This document shows, one piece after another, positions 31,461 to 39,413 of a stretch of DNA of 39,413 nt (position 1 is the stretch's first letter; every line of letters begins with the position of its first letter). Under the pieces are notes generated by a model. It was given only the letters and a program-made list of their open reading frames with translations. It ran no database searches and was not told where the DNA came from. The stretch comes from Halorubrum aidingense JCM 13560 (GTDB lineage Archaea > Halobacteriota > Halobacteria > Halobacteriales > Haloferacaceae). The position numbers were made by a program, and so were the translations under genes. The DNA lies in assembly GCF_000336995.1 (NCBI RefSeq), contig NZ_AOJI01000015.1, positions 1 through 39,413 on the forward strand, written 5' to 3'.

Positions 31461-34232
31461 ATGCCTATCCAAATCACTACCACGCTCCCTGACGAGGACC
31501 AGCCCGTCCTCGGGAACGGCGTCGAGGACGAGGTCGCCGTCGACCGCGAGAGCGCCCCCACCAACTACGGCGACGTCCGCATCCAGATCCGCGAGACGGG
31601 CCAATCCGCGTGGGACGCCTCGGCAGAGGGGTTCGGCGAGTTCGTCGGCGCCTACGACACACTCTCGATGGAGTTCGTCGGCAGACTCGATGGGGAAGAG
31701 TACGAGGTTCGTGCCCGCACGGAGACCGAGCACGTCACCGGTGCGTGGACCGAGCCCGTCGCGATCACGACGAAGTTCCCGGGCGTCACCGAGCTCACGG
31801 CGACGGCGATCTCCGAGACGGAGGTCGAACTGGAGTGGATCGATAACGCCGACAACGAGTCCGGGCAGGAAGTCATCCGCGAGCGGCGCGTCAACGACGG
31901 GTGGTGGCCCGAGCGCATCGTCGAGGACGTCGGCCCGAACACCGAGTCGTTCGTCGACGACACGGCACCGTCGGACACCGAGCTACGCTACCGTATTCGC
32001 GCCTATACGCCGTACGCTGAAGGGGTGTCGAACACGGACACAGCGACGACCGACGACCTCGGGATCCCACGCCGGCGCATCCCGGCATCGGGGTGGCGCG
32101 TCGAGATCGAGCACCCGGACCAAGACGCCCCGCTCACGCCGACCGTGCTTGAGGGCGCCACCCCGAAGGCGATCCTCAACGACTTTCCGCGCGTCGAGAT
32201 CCCGGTGCCCGAATCCGGGCGCTGGGACGACGACACGCTCGAACGCGCGGAGATGCGCGTCTGGAAGGACGGCGAGCGCCTACCGATCGAGCGGTTCGAG
32301 CGGCCGGTCCGCGAACCTGGACGGGTCGTCCTCCACGGCCGCGGTGGGATCGAACTCGACAAAGACGTCGAGTTCGACGTCGGCCAGATCGAGGACGTCG
32401 ACGACGTGGTTCGCGAGCTGCTCGACACGGAGACGCCGTACGCCAAGACCGTCGACGACCCGGCGGCCGACGTTCGCGGAGACGTGTCGGTGCTGACTGC
32501 GGACACGACGACGACGTACCAGAGTGCATTCGCCGAGATTGACGCGATCACGGGAAACGATGTCCCGGTGGAACTGCTACTCAACCCGTCGCGGATCGCC
32601 ACGGCGCCCATCGCATGGCTGCAGTCGAGCGATGAAGCGGTCGAGACGCCGCAACTCGCACGCATCGACGAACCGGATACATACTGGCGGGGGCGAGCAC
32701 ACCGCCTCGAACAGAGTGGCGACGCCCTGGAGTGGGACTTCGACGTCCGGCACGCCGTGGACGCCGGCAACGTTGCACTACGAATCCGCAAAGAGCAGCC
32801 TGTCGCCGATGAAAACCCCGGCGTCAGGTTCTATCTTGACGGTACCGAGATCGGGACGTACCCTGTCGACCTGGAAGGATCGACGAGCGAGGGGGCGCCA
32901 GAGTGGTTCGACCTAGAGATAACGAGTACCGTCACGGACGACCTCGACGCCGGCACGCACACACTCCGCGTCGAAGTGATTGATGAGTCGGCGAGCTCTG
33001 ACGGCGAGTGGATCGTCGACGGGTTCGGCGCCGGCGACGACGCGTACCCAGTCGATTGGTCACTCGGCAGTGGTGCCTCGGCGATCGTCGACGGCGTCAT
33101 CCAAGGCCCGCCGATCTACCCCGACAGCGTCCAGATCACGACCGAGATCCAGTCCACCATCGAGCAGGTGATCGGCGGGCGGTTCACCGTCGACGCGAAC
33201 AACACTGCCGGGCAGTTCGCCGTCGAGATCAGCAACGATGGCGGCGAGACGTGGGTTTCGGCATCGAACACAGAGGAGGTGGAGGGCGCGTTCGCGAGCG
33301 GCACGACACAGCTGCAGGGACGGGTCACGCTCTCGCGGTTCGACGAGGATGCGACCACGTCGCCCGCGGTCGGTGACGGTCGCCAGGAGATCTCGGGTGT
33401 GGACCTGTTCGCCGATCTCGATACGACGCCCTTCGCACAGGGGTCGGCGTACGACGGGACAGTGATGGAGGTCCTCCAGCAGCTGGCCGATACGCACGGT
33501 TTCATCTTCGAGTTAGCGTGGGACGACACCGCCGAGACGATCTCCGTCGAGTGGACCCAGCCCGGCCAACGGCAGGCGACGACGTCGGCGCCGGTGCTCG
33601 ACTACCAAACTGAGACCGACTCCGAGACTGTCGTCGAGAAGACGATCGTCTACGGCCGGTCGCGACGCGTTCGCGATCAAGAGGTTGAGCTCCCGCCGGA
33701 CGGCCTGGCCGATATCGGTGACGACTACATCCAGCCCGGGACTGAGCGGGTGGCTGACCCCGACACGGGCGAGGTGTACACCATCGGCGACGACTACGAG
33801 ATCCTCTTCAACGAGGGCGTGATCGGTGTTGTCGACGGCGGCGCGCTCGACGGCGGAGCCACGGTGATCATGGACTTCGAGACGCGGATCGCCGCCGAGT
33901 ACGAGCTCCCCAGTGCTGATGGCTCGGGAGACACGATCCGCGAGACGGTCGAGTCGGCGTCGACGCGCCAGCTCGCTTCGCAGGCAGCCATCGCGATCAC
34001 GACGCGGCTCTCGGAGCCGCAGCGCGGCGCACGGGTGACGCTTGATCGAGAGCGTGGGTTCGGCCTCGTCGGCGCGCTCGACATTGAGGACGTGCCTGCA
34101 GGGCCGCAGGTGGTTCGAGAGATCGAAGGTGCCGAGCGCGAGGTTGATGTGCGGCTCGGGGATCGTCTGTCGGCCAGAGAGGTTATCGACGACGTCCGCC
34201 AGCGTGTGGAGAGTGTGGCGCGGCGGCTGTAG
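31461..34232 (+). CDS. Tail hub/baseplate protein with FN3 domains
   Basis: 923 aa. The N-terminal 195 residues hold two FN3-like units (first around VRIQIRETGQ and GRLDGEEYEVRARTETEH, second from GVTELTATAISETEVELEWIDNADNE). A beta-rich region follows (RRRIPASGWRVEIEHPDQD, PESGRWDDDTLERAEMRVWKDGERLPIERFERPVREPGRVVLHG), as in phage hub proteins. Residues about 640-720 (YDGTVMEVLQQLADTHGFIFELAWDDTAETISVEWTQ) and the C-terminal helical ending fit the gp27/Tal-like hub. It probably caps the tube and carries the adhesin. It is the last gene of the late operon before a gene-free gap. Confidence 0.8.
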   Translation: MPIQITTTLPDEDQPVLGNGVEDEVAVDRESAPTNYGDVRIQIRETGQSAWDASAEGFGEFVGAYDTLSMEFVGRLDGEEYEVRARTETEHVTGAWTEPVAITTKFPGVTELTATAISETEVELEWIDNADNESGQEVIRERRVNDGWWPERIVEDVGPNTESFVDDTAPSDTELRYRIRAYTPYAEGVSNTDTATTDDLGIPRRRIPASGWRVEIEHPDQDAPLTPTVLEGATPKAILNDFPRVEIPVPESGRWDDDTLERAEMRVWKDGERLPIERFERPVREPGRVVLHGRGGIELDKDVEFDVGQIEDVDDVVRELLDTETPYAKTVDDPAADVRGDVSVLTADTTTTYQSAFAEIDAITGNDVPVELLLNPSRIATAPIAWLQSSDEAVETPQLARIDEPDTYWRGRAHRLEQSGDALEWDFDVRHAVDAGNVALRIRKEQPVADENPGVRFYLDGTEIGTYPVDLEGSTSEGAPEWFDLEITSTVTDDLDAGTHTLRVEVIDESASSDGEWIVDGFGAGDDAYPVDWSLGSGASAIVDGVIQGPPIYPDSVQITTEIQSTIEQVIGGRFTVDANNTAGQFAVEISNDGGETWVSASNTEEVEGAFASGTTQLQGRVTLSRFDEDATTSPAVGDGRQEISGVDLFADLDTTPFAQGSAYDGTVMEVLQQLADTHGFIFELAWDDTAETISVEWTQPGQRQATTSAPVLDYQTETDSETVVEKTIVYGRSRRVRDQEVELPPDGLADIGDDYIQPGTERVADPDTGEVYTIGDDYEILFNEGVIGVVDGGALDGGATVIMDFETRIAAEYELPSADGSGDTIRETVESASTRQLASQAAIAITTRLSEPQRGARVTLDRERGFGLVGALDIEDVPAGPQVVREIEGAEREVDVRLGDRLSAREVIDDVRQRVESVARRL

Positions 34233-34558
34233 AGACTACACTGATGATCGTCCGGCGGGCGCGACGGGCGTGAGGCACCACACGCGCTCACCCATTCCCA
34301 ACGCTACGACTCACCAGTAGCTACGTTCGTTGAGAACGCGACGCCGGGGATGGCGGCCCGGGTCGCGTGAATCTGCCCCCGTCTGACAAAGGGCAGGCAC
34401 GGTCGACGTCGACAGAGGGCAGATCGAAGGGAGAGAAACGGGCCCGGTAGTGGGGGGAGAGAGCCCGTTTCCAGCAGGAACCAACAGTCCCTGTTGACTA
34501 ATCACGAGTCAATCAGTGAATAGGTTTTGGTTCTGTCCCAGTTCGTCAATTACTACCA
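34233..34558. other. Gene-free gap with clustered inverted repeats
   Basis: No gene is supported in 326 bp. It contains GAAACGGGC/GCCCGTTTC (34435-34443 and 34463-34471), CAACAG-TCC-CTGTTG (34482-34496) and TTGACT/AGTCAA (34494-34499 and 34507-34512). The last two share bases and so are mutually exclusive hairpins. This may be the late-operon terminator plus the operator of the next gene. Confidence 0.55.
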
Positions 34559-35257
34559 ATGTTACTCCACGTTTCCAACACGCTGAGACGCATCGCTACC
34601 GATCCGATCGCCACAGCCGACGTCTGGGGGCCGATCGTCGTCCCACTCTTCGCGCTCCTGGCGCTGCTCGCCGCCCAGCAGTACGTCGGCCGGTGGCCCG
34701 ACCTATGGCGCTTCCGGCGGGCCGTGCTCCCGATCGTGGACCGACTCGCCGATGGCGAGTACGATGACGAGCTCGACGTCGTCGACGAGCACGTCGGCGT
34801 CGACCTCGAGGCCGCAGCCGACCAACTCCCGGAGAAGACCGGGATGCCATTGCAGGCGAGCGAGTTCGTCGGCGTCCTTGACGCGCCGCCCGCCGTCGTT
34901 CGCGAGGAGCTCCGGTCGATGCCGAGAGTGTGGCCAAACACGCTCGCGTCGATCCAGTTTGAGGCCGTCGACGGCTCGCGGGTGTGGGAGGTCGGTAGCT
35001 ACGCCTACCGACCCGAGGGCTTTCTCGGCGAGTGGCAGTATCACGTCCGTCTCACGCCTGCCGACGGCGGTCAGAAGACACGGCTGTGGGCGCACTACGA
35101 GCTGTCCGCTCTTCGGTACCCTGTGCGACACTACGACGGGGAGGGCTGGTCGAGCGAGGAAGGCGTCCACGAGATCGTGGCGCTGTTCGCGAGCGACAAC
35201 CGGTTCGATCCGAGCGATCGGGCGGTCGCGCTGATCGGCGACGTCGTCGAGGCGTGA
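34559..35257 (+). CDS. Membrane-anchored hypothetical protein
   Basis: 232 aa. A hydrophobic helix (VWGPIVVPLFALLALLAAQQYV, near residues 22-43) is followed by an acidic soluble domain: PDLWRFRRAVLPIVDRLADGEYDDELDVVDEHVGVDLEAAADQLP, then strands in SIQFEAVDGSRVWEVGSYAYRPEGFLGEWQYHVRLTPADGGQKTRLWAHYELSALR. Similar membrane-anchored proteins occur in haloarchaeal proviruses and plasmids, as far as I recall, without known function. It lies after the late operon with its own upstream inverted repeats, so it may be expressed in the lysogen (superinfection exclusion is a guess). Confidence 0.75.
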   Translation: MLLHVSNTLRRIATDPIATADVWGPIVVPLFALLALLAAQQYVGRWPDLWRFRRAVLPIVDRLADGEYDDELDVVDEHVGVDLEAAADQLPEKTGMPLQASEFVGVLDAPPAVVREELRSMPRVWPNTLASIQFEAVDGSRVWEVGSYAYRPEGFLGEWQYHVRLTPADGGQKTRLWAHYELSALRYPVRHYDGEGWSSEEGVHEIVALFASDNRFDPSDRAVALIGDVVEA

Positions 35258-35345
35258 CTCCTTCTACGGACGGATCGGATTAACCCTCCCATGTCACCTG
35301 CCATTTTCCCGAGGGTTTATCCAGTCATGTCGATGAGACGAATGT
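35258..35345. promoter_or_regulatory. Promoter of the small membrane protein gene
   Basis: GGGTTTATCC at 35314-35323 is a TATA-like site about 25-30 nt upstream of ATG 35346, which predicts a leaderless transcript. The rest of the 88 bp shows nothing else. Confidence 0.5.
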
Positions 35346-35663
35346 ATGAATGGGAAAGGAAAGGCTGCCGCTGCCGTAGGTTCCGTAGGTGTCGTAGGTG
35401 GTGGGGCTGTGATAGCCTCGGAAGAGGCGCGGGAGAAGGCTGCTAGTGTGTCCCCAGTCGGGGGTGACGATGGCGGGAGCAGTTCGACCACGTCGAGTGG
35501 ATCGACCTCCGATGGAGGTGGCGAGACGGCTGCTGAGATCGCCGCTGATCCAACAGTCACGGAGTCGGTGGGCTCGTTCCTCACGTCACCTGAAGGGATT
35601 GTAATTGTCCTCGCAGTATGCCTCGTTGCCGTGCTTGTCCTGAGTGCTCAGTCGGACGAGTAG
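35346..35663 (+). CDS. Small C-terminally membrane-anchored protein
   Basis: 105 aa. An Ala/Val/Gly-rich start (AAAAVGSVGVVGGGAVIAS) is followed by a charged helix, a Gly/Ser/Thr/Asp low-complexity linker and one clear transmembrane helix at the end (GIVIVLAVCLVAVLVLSAQ). The Ser/Thr-rich middle could be surface-exposed and glycosylated. It has its own TATA site. There is no known family. The location outside the late operon suggests a lysogeny-time or cargo product. Confidence 0.7.
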   Translation: MNGKGKAAAAVGSVGVVGGGAVIASEEAREKAASVSPVGGDDGGSSSTTSSGSTSDGGGETAAEIAADPTVTESVGSFLTSPEGIVIVLAVCLVAVLVLSAQSDE

Positions 35664-35858
35664 GTCAGAGGTCTGAGCAGGAAGTGCCTATTTGTCGGGA
35701 TAAACTCAGTAATCTCGGAATCTGGAGGGCCACTCGTTAAGGTTGAGATTGTCGACATCCTCCTCTCGCAGTAACAGCTTCCGTTTCGAGTCACCCCAGC
35801 GACGGCCACGCCGGCTTCCTCCCGAACACTCATACTGGCGGCCACACGTTCCACGAGT
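35664..35858. other. Short gap upstream of repeat protein
   Basis: 195 bp with no supported gene. ACTCATACTGG at 35827-35837 is a weak TATA-like candidate about 25-30 nt before ATG 35859. The minus-strand frame covering this area shows no recognisable protein features. Confidence 0.35.
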
Positions 35859-36413
35859 ATGCCGTACAGCGACGGGGATCTCCTCGCAGAGATTCGGCGT
35901 GTTGCCGACGTCGTCGACGCCGAGGACGGACCGACCCTCCAGCAGTTCAAAGACCACGGCGAGATCGCACACACCACGGTGACGCGTCGATTCGGCTCGT
36001 GGAACGACGCCGTCGAGCGCGCGGGATTCGACTCACGCCCACCAGAACCCGAGATCCCGGCGGCCGACCTCCTCGACGAGCTCCACCGACTCAGTGATGA
36101 GCTCGGTGAGCGGCCCACGGTCACAACGATGAACGAGCACGGCGAGTACTGGGCGTCGACGTACAAGCGCCGATTCGGGACGTGGAACGACGGGCTTGAG
36201 GCGGCGGGGTTCGAGCCGACACCGCCGCGAACCGAAGAGCGAATCACGGACGACGAGCTGCTCGCCGAACTCAAACGGCTCGCCGGCAGCGACGGCCGGC
36301 CGCCGACGTTCCAACAGATGTCTGAAGAGGGCGCGTACGCGGCGCGCACGTACGTGAACCGATTCGGATCGTGGAACGCGGCGATCGACGCAGCGTTCAA
36401 CGACGTCGCGTGA
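35859..36413 (+). CDS. Triple homing-endonuclease-associated repeat protein
   Basis: 184 aa made of three tandem ~55-residue units (about 7-57, 68-118, 131-183). Each has a helix, then TxxxFxxHGE-like turn, then RRFGSWNDAVERAGF, RRFGTWNDGLEAAGF or NRFGSWNAAIDAAF. This is the HNH_repeat (homing endonuclease associated repeat) family, thought to bind DNA, but no HNH, LAGLIDADG or GIY-YIG nuclease is attached or adjacent. A stand-alone DNA-binding or regulatory role is likely. It is the last gene before the host S-layer region. Confidence 0.8.
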   Translation: MPYSDGDLLAEIRRVADVVDAEDGPTLQQFKDHGEIAHTTVTRRFGSWNDAVERAGFDSRPPEPEIPAADLLDELHRLSDELGERPTVTTMNEHGEYWASTYKRRFGTWNDGLEAAGFEPTPPRTEERITDDELLAELKRLAGSDGRPPTFQQMSEEGAYAARTYVNRFGSWNAAIDAAFNDVA

Positions 36414-36888
36414 TCACGCTGGGAGTGAGAAGCGGAGATCCGATAGCGAGCGCGGTAGCTCACGAGTGTGAAAACCAGAAGGGCAACGCGAGTCCCCTAC
36501 CCAGAGAACAAGTGCGTCGCCCCTCAGCGGGCCCATATGAATACACTCCGGCAAGCGCTGTAAGCGTTGCGGCTCGGTCGCGAGAGAACGTGTCGGGTAG
36601 TATGAAGTTCCAGGAGAAGTCTGGTGAATCGTACGATTCGAGAACGGGCGCCTGACGAGCGTATGCCGCCGTTTGGTAGGTTTTCACACGCTCGGTGATA
36701 GACACAAAGTATTTACCAGAACCGATGCGTGTTATGGATGCAGTACCCCTATCCGATCCGATGCAACGCGTGGTACGTAACTATCCACAGCCGAGTCCGG
36801 TTGCGCCCTCGACGCAGTGTAGGTCGATGACGGTCGGGCGAGAGGCGACGGAGAAAGCTGCCAGCGCGACGCAGACCAGAAACTAACA
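36414..36888. other. Right provirus border / S-layer gene leader region
   Basis: 475 bp with no convincing gene. It contains a perfect 14-bp palindrome, GAATCGTACGATTC, at 36626-36639. AAGTATTTACC at 36707-36717 is the TATA element for the S-layer gene, giving a leader of about 150 nt. No copy of the tRNA-Thr 3' end is seen, so the provirus end is somewhere before about 36700 but cannot be fixed. A 63-codon frame at 36695 lies over the promoter and leader and is not considered a gene. Confidence 0.55.
36707..36717 (+). promoter_or_regulatory. TATA box of the S-layer gene
   Basis: AAGTATTTACC is identical to the 11-bp core of the btuF/btuC promoter (2661-2671). Transcription from about 36740 would yield a ~150-nt 5' leader, in keeping with the long leaders reported for other haloarchaeal S-layer genes. 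Confidence 0.6.
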
Positions 36889-39413
36889 ATGACAAACGAA
36901 ACAAACTATCGCACGAAGGCCAACGCGGTCTTCTTTGCGGCTATCATGGTCGTCTCCATGGTTGCAGTCGGCTTTGCGGCAGCACCTGCTGCTGCAGCCG
37001 GCTCCGACGAAGTGACGATCTCTTACGACGCTCCTACTGACGGAGCGACGATCATTACAGGCGCATCGCCAGATCCTCAAGTAACCGTCTCTGTTGACTC
37101 CGACGCTTCGGAGAACTTCAATTCCAGCAATGTTGGTGGAGATAACCTCTCCTTCATCGTTGATGGAACTGGAGTCGTTGAGACGATTGATATTACCGGA
37201 GATAACATCACGCCCGGAGATAGCCAGACGTACACCTTCGATGGTGGCGACGCGTCCACGGCTATCAGCGGTCTGGATGCAGGCAGTTACGAACACCAAG
37301 TGGCAGTCACTGATTCCAACGGAGACATCGTCTCCGACAGCAACGGTGAGTACACGTCTGGTCTCATCACGCTGAATGTTGTAGACGAAGGCTACTCGCC
37401 TGACAACCCGTTCCAGGGCCAGGAAGTGACCTTCACGAATGATACGATCGACGCTGGTGAGGAGTACGACCTGCGCCGTGTGACTGCCTCCGAGGGCGGA
37501 GAGGTCACCAACAGCCAGTTCGTTGACACCCTCGTTGCTGACGAGGACGACAGCGTCACCATCGACACGGAAGGTCTCGAAGCTAACGACTACTTCGTGC
37601 GCGGTGGCTCTCTCGAAACCCAGCCGAGCCTGTCGGACACCTTCGAAGTTCGTGTCCAGACGCTCACCACGGAGTTCGAAGACGACACTGTTGAGGACGA
37701 CGAAACCACGAACCTCGAAATCGACTCCAACCGCGGCGAGTACTCGCTTAACGTGAGCGCCGACGGCGACCTCGACGACGAGGAGCTCGAAGCGATCTTC
37801 AACACGACCGGCGACTTCACGGTCGAGAATCCTGAAGACGACGACGACGAGATCACTCTCGTTGACGTTCAGGATAGCGACGAACTCGAAACGAACTTCA
37901 CTGACATCGACACGGGCGAATACGAATTCACCTTCGAGTCGGTTGACACTGACGCCGAGGACACCGCTTCGATCGAAGTGGTCGCAGCAGGTGAAGGCGG
38001 CGTTGAATTCGCAGAGAGTTCCTACGATGTCTCGCAGGGCGACATCGCTGAGATTACTGTCGAACTCGAAGACACCCAGAACGGCTACGTCGTGATTGGT
38101 GACGCCGAGGACGACAACTACCAGGCAAACATCTCCATCACTGACGGCGTCGACGATGCAGATGACGCCGACGGTGAAGTGACGATCCTGTTCAACACAT
38201 ACACCGCTGGCGACGATGATACCTCAGTCACCATCGTCGAAGCGGAGGACGAAGATGACGAGGCCGTTCTCGAGGACCAGGATAGCGATGCTCAGTCGCT
38301 TGAGCAGATGCTCGACACTGGTGACTACGAGATCATCTCCGCGGCACAGGACAACCCTGAAGACGCCTTCGACAACGAGGACGACGTCTCGTCGCTCCTC
38401 ATCGAAGAGCGCACGCCGGCCGAGATGAACCTGTGGCGCACCACTGGTGACGCACAGGACGACCTCGCCGATGCGCTCGACGATGACGACGAAGACGCTG
38501 TCGAAGCAGTGAACACAGCGGTCGAAGATGGTGCGGTCACCGAGACCGACACGATCGCGATCGACGCTGAAGACAACAGTCGCAGCGACATTCTCGTCCA
38601 CCAGATCACCGCTGGCGGTCTGGAGGGCGTCCTCTCGTCCACTGATGGCGAGACTGCGACCGAACAGCTCTACGAGGCAATCGCTAACGTCGACTCCGGT
38701 GCTGACGGCGACAACGCGACGAGCCTCGTCCTTGAAGAGCAGAACCCCGGCCGGAACGCCGACCCGAAGACGGTCGATGTCAGCGCTCTGAGTGACACCG
38801 AATTCGAGGACGCGTTCACGGTCGTCTACGACGACGAAACGAGCAACTACTACGTCCTCCTCGATGTCGACGAGCTGCCCGAGAGCCAGCTCGAGAAGTT
38901 CGAGGATGGTGACGAGTACGAAGTTGAGTTCACCGTTCAGGACGAGCGCCTGCTGCAGGGCTCGGGCGATGAATTCGAAGATGACGAGCACGAAGACGCG
39001 TACGAATCGGCAAACGGCTCCTTCGACGTTGAAGAGGCCGAGGCCGACTTCGACGTGAACAACGACGACGAGATCGAAGCGACGGCCACGGAGGACGCAA
39101 CTGTGACGGGTACGGCGAACGTTGCCCCGAGCACGGAATTCTCTGTCCGCCTGCGCTCGACCGACGACACGTCGCCGCGCTTCACGCTCACTGACGACGA
39201 AGTGACCCTCAACGACGACGGTACGTTCGAGGCGTCCTTCGACCTGAGCGACCAGGCTGCGAACGACACCTTCGAAGCTACGTTCCGTCAGGCTGCCTTC
39301 GACGACCAGGACGCCGTTGACGGCGTCATCGTCGAGGACACCACGGACGACGACTCCACGGACGACGACTCCACGGACGACGACTCCACGGATGACGACT
39401 CCACGGACGATGA
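36889..39413 (+). CDS. csg: S-layer (cell surface) glycoprotein, 3' end outside window
   Basis: Reads open for 841 codons and leaves the window. MTNETNYRTKANAVFFAAIMVVSMVAVGFAAAPAAAA is the haloarchaeal S-layer signal peptide, with cleavage expected before GSDEV. The mature part is Asp/Glu-rich and beta-sheet in style, with many N-glycosylation sequons (NSS, NLS, NIT, NVS, NTT, NFT, NIS, NGS). It ends in the window in repeated DDDST, the acidic Thr-containing stalk that usually precedes a PGF-CTERM anchor. It forms the cell wall lattice. Codon use is more A/T-rich and biased (GTT, GAA, TCC), as in highly expressed genes. Not visible: the C-terminal anchor. Confidence 0.92.
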   Translation, partial: MTNETNYRTKANAVFFAAIMVVSMVAVGFAAAPAAAAGSDEVTISYDAPTDGATIITGASPDPQVTVSVDSDASENFNSSNVGGDNLSFIVDGTGVVETIDITGDNITPGDSQTYTFDGGDASTAISGLDAGSYEHQVAVTDSNGDIVSDSNGEYTSGLITLNVVDEGYSPDNPFQGQEVTFTNDTIDAGEEYDLRRVTASEGGEVTNSQFVDTLVADEDDSVTIDTEGLEANDYFVRGGSLETQPSLSDTFEVRVQTLTTEFEDDTVEDDETTNLEIDSNRGEYSLNVSADGDLDDEELEAIFNTTGDFTVENPEDDDDEITLVDVQDSDELETNFTDIDTGEYEFTFESVDTDAEDTASIEVVAAGEGGVEFAESSYDVSQGDIAEITVELEDTQNGYVVIGDAEDDNYQANISITDGVDDADDADGEVTILFNTYTAGDDDTSVTIVEAEDEDDEAVLEDQDSDAQSLEQMLDTGDYEIISAAQDNPEDAFDNEDDVSSLLIEERTPAEMNLWRTTGDAQDDLADALDDDDEDAVEAVNTAVEDGAVTETDTIAIDAEDNSRSDILVHQITAGGLEGVLSSTDGETATEQLYEAIANVDSGADGDNATSLVLEEQNPGRNADPKTVDVSALSDTEFEDAFTVVYDDETSNYYVLLDVDELPESQLEKFEDGDEYEVEFTVQDERLLQGSGDEFEDDEHEDAYESANGSFDVEEAEADFDVNNDDEIEATATEDATVTGTANVAPSTEFSVRLRSTDDTSPRFTLTDDEVTLNDDGTFEASFDLSDQAANDTFEATFRQAAFDDQDAVDGVIVEDTTDDDSTDDDSTDDDSTDDDSTDD
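39346..39413 (+). repeat. 15-bp coding tandem repeat (DDDST) in S-layer stalk
   Basis: GACGACGACTCCACG occurs at 39346-39360, 39361-39375 and 39376-39390, with a one-base variant at 39391-39405 and a partial copy to the window edge. Each unit adds Asp-Asp-Asp-Ser-Thr. Copy number can vary by slippage, changing stalk length. Confidence 0.9.

Larger units (their letters stand above)
7734..36413. mobile_element. Head-tail provirus (Caudoviricetes)
   Basis: All genes in this span are on the plus strand and follow the standard order of a temperate tailed virus: MCM replication module, terminase, portal, head, connector, tail tube, G/GT chaperone, tape measure, tail tip and adhesin. The left edge is set at the tRNA-Thr 3' end. 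The right edge is only bounded by the end of the repeat protein (36413) and the S-layer gene promoter (about 36705). No integrase and no repeat of the tRNA 3' end are seen on the right, so the true limits and the integration mechanism are unresolved. The structural module looks complete and no frame is visibly broken. Confidence 0.85.

Noticed and set aside
35648..36463. 271-codon open frame on the minus strand over the repeat protein
   Set aside because: Ser/Arg/Pro-rich composition typical of antisense frames of GC-rich genes; the plus strand encodes a recognisable three-repeat protein.
36540..36560. CTCCGGC near 36547 as an att repeat of the tRNA-Thr 3' end
   Set aside because: Only seven bases match and the T-arm sequence is absent; such a match is expected by chance.
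36695..36886. 63-codon frame in the S-layer leader
   Set aside because: Lies on the promoter and 5' leader, with no family resemblance.
1..39413. CRISPR array, insertion sequence or diversity-generating retroelement
   Set aside because: No regularly spaced repeats, transposase or reverse transcriptase were found on either strand.

Overview
The window looks like a haloarchaeal chromosome, close to Halorubrum in style. It is high in G+C with acidic proteins, haloarchaeal TATA boxes and mostly leaderless starts. It also has a PGF-CTERM anchored lipoprotein-like ABC binding protein, a Trm5 methyltransferase and an S-layer glycoprotein gene. About 28.7 kb of the middle is a head-tail provirus (Caudoviricetes, siphovirus-like tail module).

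Host left part (1-7733): a threonine-synthase-like protein that has lost both the zinc-ribbon cysteines and the PLP lysine; a divergent cobalamin/iron-type ABC importer (btuF on the minus strand, btuC and btuD on the plus strand, sharing one AT-rich promoter); trm5; two overlapping small conserved genes; a gene-poor 590 bp; and tRNA-Thr(CGT).

Provirus (about 7734 to about 36413): everything is on the plus strand. The early/replication part (7863-13981) has microproteins with zinc-knuckle cysteines, two related coiled-coil proteins, an MCM replicative helicase preceded by inverted repeats, a chain of tiny genes joined by ATGA/GTGA overlaps, a winged-helix protein, a virus-borne tRNA-Phe(GAA) and a degenerate second tRNA-like element. 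A strong TATA box at 14056 opens the late module: terminase small and large subunits, portal, Mu gpF/SPP1 gp7-like head protein, protease/scaffold fusion, decoration-like protein, major capsid protein, connector and head-closure proteins, gp10-like and tail terminator-like proteins, tail tube, a G/GT chaperone pair with a likely -1 frameshift, tape measure, distal tail, a glycine-rich/FN3 adhesin and a tail hub. The right arm has membrane proteins and a protein of three homing-endonuclease-associated repeats.

No integrase is recognisable and I see no copy of the tRNA-Thr 3' end on the right. The right border is therefore uncertain, and the element may be defective or integrated by other means.

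Host right part (about 36414-39413): a 475 bp leader/promoter region and the S-layer glycoprotein gene, cut by the window end inside its acidic Thr-containing DDDST repeat stalk.
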